Source of the DNA: CAZJBS01 sp964544475 | GTDB taxonomy: Bacteria > CLD3 > SB21 | Length of the DNA stretch: 10,876 nt | Assembly: GCA_964544475.1 (NCBI GenBank) | Contig: CAZJBS010000057.1 | Span: forward strand, 1-10,876 | Reading direction: 5' to 3' | Part shown: in pieces, positions 6,911-10,876 of the stretch | How positions within the stretch are numbered: position 1 is the first letter of the stretch | Layout of the letters: every line of letters starts with the position of its first letter | Translations under genes and position numbers: made by a program | Notes under the pieces: generated by a model | What the model saw: the letters and a program-made list of their open reading frames with translations, nothing else | Told to the model about the DNA's origin: nothing | Database searches by the model: none

Positions 6911-7310
6911 CTCCCGCGAAGGAAGTCAAGACACCCGCTTGCGCGGGTGTGACAAAACCGTAACCTGTCGTTCCCGCGAAAAAGCGGGAACCTAACACGC
7001 GCTTGCACGGGTGCGACAAAACCGTAACCTGTCGTTCCCGCGAAAAAGCGGGAACCTATCACGCGCTTGCGCGGGTGCGACAAAACCGTAACCTGTCGTT
7101 CCCGCGAAAGCGGGAACCTAACACCCGCTTGCGCGGGTGCGACAAAACCGTAACCTGTCGTTCCCGCGAAAGCGGGAACCNNNNNNNNNNNNNNNNNNNN
7201 NNNNNNNNNNNNNNNNNNNNNNNNNNNNNNNNNNNNNNNNNNNNNNNNNNNNNNNNNNNNNNNNNNNNNNNNNNNNNNNNTAACACCCGCTTGCGCGGGT
7301 GCGACAACCT
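6911..7310. repeat. Tandem array of 62-64 bp double-hairpin repeats within the operon
   Basis: Units begin with GTCG at 6967, 7031, 7095 and 7157 (spacing 64, 64, 62), with a decayed partial unit at 6911-6966 and a partial one after the gap at 7281-7310. Each unit holds hairpin 1, GTTCCCGC / GCGGGAAC with loop GAAAAA (first two units) or GAAA (last two), and hairpin 2, CACCCGC / GCGGGTG around TTGC, seen at 6932-6949, 7122-7139 and 7284-7301 and with arm mismatches at 6996-7013 and 7060-7077. Linkers are GCGACAAAACCGTAACCT and CTAA. The array fills the 464-nt space between oah and dch. It looks like a REP/BIME-type extragenic repeat. The real copy number is unknown because the gap falls inside it. 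Confidence 0.95.
7181..7280. other. 100-N scaffold gap inside the tandem repeat array
   Basis: Exactly 100 unresolved bases, flanked on both sides by the same repeat unit. This is the usual result of a repeat longer than the reads, so true length and unit number are unknown. Confidence 0.98.
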
Positions 7311-7337
7311 GCACAAAGCCTGTGACGGCATGCCGAT

Positions 7338-8429
7338 TCATGGTTTTGCATTTTTCGGATGGATCTTCTCGATCAGCTCATCACTCCATCTTTCCCCTGC
7401 CGCAAGCAGGCGACGCATCTGGATGAAGTCCACCTCGCGGCTTTCCTTCGTGCCTTCGTTAAAAGCGCGGAAGCCGGCCTTCGCCTCCGTCATCATGTTA
7501 AGGCCGAGCCAGGCACGATTGGTCTCACGGTTTCGGTCCCAGTGAGCCAGTTTGTGCTTGCGCAGAGATTCAATGGTTTTGCTGACACAACCCGGGAACA
7601 TCATCAGCAGCGACGTCGCGAGGCGATTGACGGCCTTGTCCAACTCGGAGAAATCGATGGTACAACTTTTCATGACCTCGCGGGCTTTGTCCTTATCCGT
7701 TCCGGTCCTGAATTCGCCATGAACGATCCGGCCAAAGGCATCCGCATACCGATCCGTGATCACGAGCGGGTTGGGCATGAACTGACCGTCCTTTTTCAAA
7801 ACCGGAGCAATCTCGGTCAACATACCCAGTCGCAGGGCCTTGTGGGCAGACCACATCTGGCACAGGGTGCCCGAGATCATGGCGTTTTCCATTCCAACGA
7901 ATAACGGAAGAAAATCCGTGGATCCTCCATCCGGCGCCGAACCGTGTTTGGGACCCGCCTGACCGAAGACGGCCAAATCGCTCGCGACTGAGAAATCGCA
8001 CGCCATGCCGATTTCCTGTCCGCCGGCCACGCGCATGCCATTGACCCGGCAAATCACCGGTTTGTCACAATGCAGGATCGCGGTCACCATGTCGTTGAAA
8101 AGGCGCATGTACTGGCGATATTCCTCCGGCTGGCCGGCATAGTATTCAGCATACTCCTTCGTATTGCCGCCTGTGCAAAAGGCCCGGTCGCCTTCCCCGG
8201 TGAAAACGACGGCCACGACATCGCGGGCATTGGACGCCTTGCGGAAGGCCAGAATCACTTCCTTGACCATAGGGGTCGTGTAGGAATTCAACTGGGAAGG
8301 ATTGTTGAGGGTGATCCATGCGGTAAACAAATCCGTCGTCTCACGGCCCGAGGGATCCAGGCACGGCCTCATTTCGTAACGGATTTCTTTGAACGCGTAG
8401 TCGGCAATCAAATCATGGTTCTTGAACAT
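7338..8429 (-). CDS. oah: 6-oxocyclohex-1-ene-1-carbonyl-CoA hydrolase (ring-opening)
   Basis: Crotonase-superfamily hydrolase (Oah/BzdY/BamA), 363 residues against about 360-380 for the family. It adds water to 6-oxocyclohex-1-ene-1-carbonyl-CoA and hydrolyses the ring to 3-hydroxypimelyl-CoA. Oxyanion-hole blocks are FCTGGNTKEYAEYYAG (84-99) and NGMRVAGGQEIGMACD (130-145), followed by GQAGPKHGSAPDGGSTDFLP (156-175), a stretch distinctive of the BamA group, and the WDRNRETNRAWLGLNMMTEA region toward the C-terminus. The ATG has AGGAG five nt upstream and lies 12 nt after the had stop. The same enzyme is used in both class I and class II benzoyl-CoA pathways and is a standard marker of anaerobic aromatic degradation. 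Downstream lies the hairpin array. Confidence 0.95.
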   Translation of the reverse strand: MFKNHDLIADYAFKEIRYEMRPCLDPSGRETTDLFTAWITLNNPSQLNSYTTPMVKEVILAFRKASNARDVVAVVFTGEGDRAFCTGGNTKEYAEYYAGQPEEYRQYMRLFNDMVTAILHCDKPVICRVNGMRVAGGQEIGMACDFSVASDLAVFGQAGPKHGSAPDGGSTDFLPLFVGMENAMISGTLCQMWSAHKALRLGMLTEIAPVLKKDGQFMPNPLVITDRYADAFGRIVHGEFRTGTDKDKAREVMKSCTIDFSELDKAVNRLATSLLMMFPGCVSKTIESLRKHKLAHWDRNRETNRAWLGLNMMTEAKAGFRAFNEGTKESREVDFIQMRRLLAAGERWSDELIEKIHPKNAKP

Positions 8430-8441
8430 CGTGACTCCTGC

Positions 8442-9524
8442 TTAGAAATCGGGGATTAAGATCGGGCGTTTGTCTATTTCGCGGCGGTGCACCCGTTCGA
8501 ACACCGTATTGATCTGGCTCATGGGAAATCGTTCGACAAACGGCGCAATCTGCAGACGACCAGAGCGAACCCACTCGAGGACTTCCGGATACAGGTCGGG
8601 ATCGCAACCCCAATTGCCGACGGCTTTGGCATCAAAGGCCATGAGATTGCTGAGGCGGACTGAGACCGCGTCCATGGTGAATCCCACGACGCCAAGCACC
8701 GAACCGAACGTCAGCAGGCTGAACGCCAATTCCTGGCCCTTCGCGGTACCGGACGTCTCGAAGATCTTCCATCCGAAATTGCGATAGGATTTTTGTTGGA
8801 CCCACGCCTGGATGCCTTTGCGAATGTCTTTGGTTTCTGTTGTCTTCGGATTGAATGTCAGTTCCGCGCCAAAAGCCTTGTAGGTTTCCAATTTTTTGTC
8901 GTCAATATCGATCACGACCACGTGCGCGCCCATGGCATTCGCGATTTGAACGCCGAAACCGCCAACGCCGCCGGCGCCGACAAACATGGCTACATCGCCT
9001 TCGGCGAGACCCGCCTGTTTGACGGCCTGGAACGGCGTCGTGATGGCATCGGCGATGGCGCAGAGTTCACGCAGCGTCACGCCGGAATCACCATACGGGC
9101 TGTCTTCGCTTGTCACTTCCACCGGACACAGGTATCGCGACGGCACGATCACGTGGGACGCAAATCCGCCGTCGATGTGGTTACCGGGCATTTTTTGATG
9201 ACGGCAGATTCGTTTTTGGCCCTGACGGCACAACTCGCATTTTCCGCACGGCATCACGGCCGGTATCACGACATACCGGCCAACCCATGACTGCGCGCCG
9301 GTTCCGGCCTTCTCCACCTGTCCGCTGATTTCATGGCCGAGAGATAGCGGGAGCGGTTTTACGGTTCGGACGCCATCATAGAAAAAACCCAGATCGGTGT
9401 GGCAGACTCCGCACGCTGAAATCCGAACGAGGACTTCGTCATCGCCGGGTTGGGGTGCGGGCCGCTCCTCCAGAGTCATGGGCTTTCCAGATTCCATCAT
9501 CTGCCAGGCATATCGCGTCGACAT
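8442..9524 (-). CDS. had: 6-hydroxycyclohex-1-ene-1-carbonyl-CoA dehydrogenase
   Basis: Zinc-dependent medium-chain alcohol dehydrogenase, 360 residues, oxidising 6-hydroxycyclohex-1-ene-1-carbonyl-CoA to the 6-oxo compound with NAD. The catalytic-zinc region is ACGVCHTDLGF with C41 as the usual Cys ligand, and GHE at 63-65; structural-zinc cysteines are 93, 96, 99 and 107 (CGKCELCRQGQKRIC). The dinucleotide loop is GAGGVGG at 183-189, with an aspartate after the next strand (VVIDIDD), which favours NAD over NADP. First gene of the catabolic run, with GGAGGT close before the ATG at 9524 and a promoter and palindrome upstream. The Had/BzdX call rests on overall similarity plus the adjacency of oah and dch; motifs alone would fit many alcohol dehydrogenases. 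Confidence 0.92.
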   Translation of the reverse strand: MSTRYAWQMMESGKPMTLEERPAPQPGDDEVLVRISACGVCHTDLGFFYDGVRTVKPLPLSLGHEISGQVEKAGTGAQSWVGRYVVIPAVMPCGKCELCRQGQKRICRHQKMPGNHIDGGFASHVIVPSRYLCPVEVTSEDSPYGDSGVTLRELCAIADAITTPFQAVKQAGLAEGDVAMFVGAGGVGGFGVQIANAMGAHVVVIDIDDKKLETYKAFGAELTFNPKTTETKDIRKGIQAWVQQKSYRNFGWKIFETSGTAKGQELAFSLLTFGSVLGVVGFTMDAVSVRLSNLMAFDAKAVGNWGCDPDLYPEVLEWVRSGRLQIAPFVERFPMSQINTVFERVHRREIDKRPILIPDF

Positions 9525-9544
9525 AGACCTCCGTGCGAAGTGTT

Positions 9545-9566
9545 AATTCGAACGTTCGTTCGAATT
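9545..9566. promoter_or_regulatory. Perfect 10-bp inverted repeat, candidate TetR-type operator
   Basis: Arms AATTCGAACG (9545-9554) and CGTTCGAATT (9557-9566) are exact reverse complements around a 2-bp TT centre. It ends 20 nt before the had start and lies downstream of the predicted -10. The GAACG-CGTTC core is of the kind bound by TetR-family regulators of acyl-CoA metabolism. A repressor sitting here would block early elongation. No regulator gene is in the window. Confidence 0.75.
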
Positions 9567-9586
9567 CTGGATCATAAAAAAAAGCG

Positions 9587-9615
9587 ATTTTAATATCGTT
9601 TTTGAAGCTGATCAA
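9587..9615 (-). promoter_or_regulatory. Predicted sigma70-type promoter of the had-led operon
   Basis: On the minus strand TTGATC (9615-9610) and TAAAAT (9592-9587) are spaced by 17 nt. Transcription would start near 9580, giving a leader of about 55 nt that carries the palindrome. The site is AT-rich compared with its surroundings and is the only good promoter-like pair found before had. Confidence 0.5.
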
Positions 9616-9724
9616 CCCAAATGGAATACAAAGTTAGGCTAATATAAGCCGAAATAGCGGCAGAAAAATGACTTTTGTCAGTTTTTGACCGACGCACTCT
9701 CTCAAATTAGTGTTCTAACCGCCG

Positions 9725-9809
9725 CAACAGATTGAACGGATGAACTCGGACAACCACGTCAATCCTCATCCGCGTACATCTGTTCCATCCGTAACATCCG
9801 TGTTCCATG
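9725..9809. repeat. Dispersed imperfect-palindrome repeat, A-type copy
   Basis: Begins CAACAGATTGAACGGATGAA and ends CATCCGTGTTCCATG; the left half (ACGGATGAACTCGGACA) is an imperfect inverted copy of the right half. It contains TCTGTTCCATCCGT as in the copy at 10586-10718 and is related to the cluster at the right end. No gene is present between 9525 and 9874; the rest of that stretch holds only the promoter region and unremarkable sequence. Confidence 0.8.
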
Positions 9810-9874
9810 TTTCCTGCTCACTTAACCAGGAGCATCTTCCTGCGTTGCGTGGTACTCTTTCGTTGGGTGCCCTT

Positions 9875-10318
9875 TTATGATAGATTGTCAAGATCACTGA
9901 GGTCGATACTTCTGCCTGTGGCCATCTTATTGGCCCTCAAGTCCTCCAATGAGATGAAGTTGACTTCATGATCGCCCAATCGGTGGGGCACCAATCTCTT
10001 GTAACAGGTTTCAAAATCGAGCCCTGTCGCCGAGGTCATGATGTCAATCCTCAGCGGGCGCCGCCCAATCTGGAGGATCAAGTCCGTGGAAAGAAAATCT
10101 TTTTCAGAGAGTTCCGAAGTCGGAAATCCAAAAACCTCAAGAGCCTTCAAAATGTTACGGCCATTCTCCGCGGATGACCGAACCCACACATCAAGATCAC
10201 CCGTGAATCGCGGATGACCATGGAAGCCCACCGCATAGCCGCCCACAATCATGTAGGCCACCTTACAATCGTCGAGCAACCGTAAGAAATCTTTGAAGTC
10301 TTGGCTGAATTCCTGCAC
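9875..10318 (-). CDS. MNT-type nucleotidyltransferase domain protein
   Basis: 147-residue protein of the small nucleotidyltransferase fold (AbiEii/MNT-like, often annotated as hypothetical or DUF6036). Seen: VGGYAVGFHGHPRFTGDLDVWV with GG at 26-27 and the catalytic-type D41 and D43, a third acidic residue D92 in LRIDIMTS, and a C-terminal ISLEDLRANKMATGRSIDLSDL, all in family order and complete. I place the start at the GTG at 10318, just before QEFSQDFKDFLRLL, because the domain needs that helix; a TTG at 10363 would overlap even more. No strong Shine-Dalgarno is seen. It overlaps the preceding small gene by 56 nt. Possible roles are the nucleotide-transferring partner in a toxin-antitoxin-like pair or a modifying enzyme; the target is unknown. 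Unrelated to the aromatic genes. Confidence 0.82.
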   Translation of the reverse strand: MQEFSQDFKDFLRLLDDCKVAYMIVGGYAVGFHGHPRFTGDLDVWVRSSAENGRNILKALEVFGFPTSELSEKDFLSTDLILQIGRRPLRIDIMTSATGLDFETCYKRLVPHRLGDHEVNFISLEDLRANKMATGRSIDLSDLDNLS

Positions 10319-10454
10319 AAAACAACTCGATATATTGTTGACGGAGAATTTCGATCGCCGCAAGCCTTTCTTGCGGAGGACATGACAGCCAGTATTCCAG
10401 ATCCGAATCCCGCTCGCCTTTTCGCAAGATGCGATATGTCGTCCGATCCATCAT
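10263..10454 (-). CDS. Small partner protein upstream of the nucleotidyltransferase
   Basis: 63 residues from the double ATG at 10454/10451. It contains EYWLSCPPQERLAAIEILRQ, a helical block that, from memory, is typical of short proteins encoded just before DUF6036-type nucleotidyltransferases, and ends PRLQRFLTVARRL. No DNA-binding motif, signal or membrane segment is visible. An upstream ATG at 10511 would add 19 residues of unrelated, hydrophobic character (MVSDFFWLCLEADFLYHTC) and is not favoured. No Shine-Dalgarno precedes 10454, so the transcript may be nearly leaderless. A 16-bp palindrome covers the start. Its last 19 codons overlap the nucleotidyltransferase in another frame. Probably the antitoxin-like or accessory half of a two-gene module (inference). 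Confidence 0.65.
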   Translation of the reverse strand: MMDRTTYRILRKGERDSDLEYWLSCPPQERLAAIEILRQQYIELFCAGIQPRLQRFLTVARRL

Positions 10455-10465
10455 ACATGTATGAT
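10450..10465. promoter_or_regulatory. 16-bp perfect palindrome over the start of the small two-gene module
   Basis: ATCATACATGTATGAT is its own reverse complement. It covers the ATG codons at 10451/10454 and most of a possible -10 (TATCAT, 10466-10461; -35-like TTGCCT at 10488-10483, 16 nt spacing). The placement fits an autoregulatory operator of a toxin-antitoxin-like module, but AT-rich palindromes of this size can occur by chance. Confidence 0.45.
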
Positions 10466-10530
10466 ACAAAAAATCCGCTTCCAGGCAAAGCCAAAAAAAA
10501 TCGCTGACCAAGCCCGTCTTCTCAACTTAT

Positions 10531-10585
10531 TCAGACGGATAAATACGGACAAATACCTCATGCCCTATCCGTGCGAATCCAAATC
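10531..10585. repeat. Partial B-type copy of the dispersed palindromic repeat
   Basis: TCAGACGGATAAATACGGAC followed by CTCATGCCCTATCCGTGCGAATCC matches the centre of the full unit at 10719-10826; the outer ends are missing. Confidence 0.75.
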
Positions 10586-10718
10586 GAACCCAGATTGAAC
10601 GGATCAGACGGATGAACACGGACAAAGACCTATATCCTCATCCGTGAATATCTGTTCCATCCGTCAAATCCGTGTTCCCTGTCTCCGTCAAATCCGTGTG
10701 CCATCACATTAGCAAATA
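10586..10718. repeat. A-type copy of the dispersed palindromic repeat
   Basis: Starts GAACCCAGATTGAACGGATC and has the TCTGTTCCATCCGT right half also seen at 9725-9809, with an extra CTCCGTCAAATCCGTGTG segment. The ACGGA motif in the left half is answered by TCCGT in the right half. Confidence 0.8.
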
Positions 10719-10826
10719 GAACACAGATTGAACGGATCAGACGGATGAACACGGACAAATATCTCATGCCCTATCCGTGCGAATCCGTTGCATCCGTCGC
10801 ATCCGTGTTCCATCGCATTAGCATTA
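10719..10826. repeat. B-type full unit of the dispersed palindromic repeat
   Basis: 108-bp unit. The left arm (GAACACAGATTGAACGGATC, continuing to CACGGACA) pairs imperfectly with the right arm that ends CATCCGTGTTCCATCGCATT, around a short centre containing CTCATGCCC. ACGGAT recurs about every 9 nt. No coding sequence is seen in 10512-10876. Confidence 0.85.
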
Positions 10827-10876
10827 GAACACAGATTGAACGGATCAGACGGATGAACACGGACAAATACCTCATG
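10827..10876. repeat. B-type unit cut by the right window edge
   Basis: Left arm of another unit, nearly identical to the first 50 nt of the unit at 10719, adjoining it directly as a tandem repeat. Confidence 0.85.

Noticed and set aside
6911..7310. CRISPR array
   Set aside because: The repetition covers the whole 62-64 bp unit with no unique spacers, each unit has two palindromes, and no cas gene is near.
6898..7341. Minus-strand ORF of about 147 residues whose ATG overlaps the oah stop as ATGA and runs through the hairpin array
   Set aside because: It has no Shine-Dalgarno, its content is translated repeat units, and unit lengths of 62 or 64 nt shift the frame from one unit to the next. 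The repeats simply lack stop codons in several frames.
10586..10876. CRISPR or ordinary satellite at the right end
   Set aside because: Units vary in length (133, 108) and are internally palindromic with no spacer-repeat alternation; a related copy lies 0.8 kb away at 9725.

Overview
The window reads as one end of an anaerobic aromatic-degradation locus from a bacterium. A leftward (minus-strand) run of ten closely packed genes encodes the central benzoyl-CoA pathway: a four-subunit, ATP-dependent class I benzoyl-CoA reductase (BzdNOPQ/BcrCBDA type), the enzymes that take the dienoyl-CoA product to ring cleavage (dienoyl-CoA hydratase, 6-hydroxycyclohex-1-ene-1-carbonyl-CoA dehydrogenase, 6-oxocyclohex-1-ene-1-carbonyl-CoA hydrolase), and two beta-oxidation-type enzymes (an SDR dehydrogenase and a thiolase) suited to the C7 dicarboxyl-CoA that follows. 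The two small ASKHA ATPase subunits, the N-O-P-Q order and the X/Y/W/Z-like accessory genes point to the Azoarcus-like 'bzd' subtype. The organism cannot be fixed from sequence alone. Moderately high GC (by eye), abundant dispersed hairpin repeats and two 100-N scaffold gaps suggest a draft or metagenome-derived genome; a facultative or obligate anaerobe of proteobacterial or Desulfobacterota type is a guess.

Layout, in the direction of transcription (right to left). 10876-10531: dispersed imperfect-palindrome repeats, no genes. 10454-9875: a small two-gene module, a 63-residue helper protein followed by a MNT-type nucleotidyltransferase, with an unusually long reading-frame overlap and a 16-bp palindrome at its start. 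9809-9725: another copy of the dispersed repeat. 9615-9545: a sigma70-like promoter and a perfect 10+10 bp inverted repeat (TetR-type operator candidate) directly before the catabolic genes. 9524-7338: had and oah. 7310-6911: a tandem array of about 62-64 bp units, each with two strong hairpins, lying inside the operon and interrupted by a 100-N gap. 6852-1: dch, SDR, bzdN, bzdO, bzdP, bzdQ (interrupted by the other 100-N gap), a small CxxC protein, and a thiolase that runs off the left edge.

Together: BzdNOPQ reduces benzoyl-CoA (or a close analogue) to cyclohexa-1,5-diene-1-carbonyl-CoA using ATP and low-potential electrons; Dch hydrates it; Had oxidises the 6-hydroxy compound with NAD; Oah adds water and opens the ring to 3-hydroxypimelyl-CoA; the SDR can oxidise this to 3-oxopimelyl-CoA, which the thiolase can cleave to glutaryl-CoA plus acetyl-CoA. 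No aromatic CoA ligase, ferredoxin, ferredoxin-reducing enzyme or dedicated regulator gene is visible, so these must lie outside the window. Spacing is tight throughout (ATGA overlaps at dch/SDR and bzdP/bzdQ, strong Shine-Dalgarno sites overlapping upstream stops), except for the hairpin array between oah and dch and a 142-nt spacer between bzdQ and the small gene.
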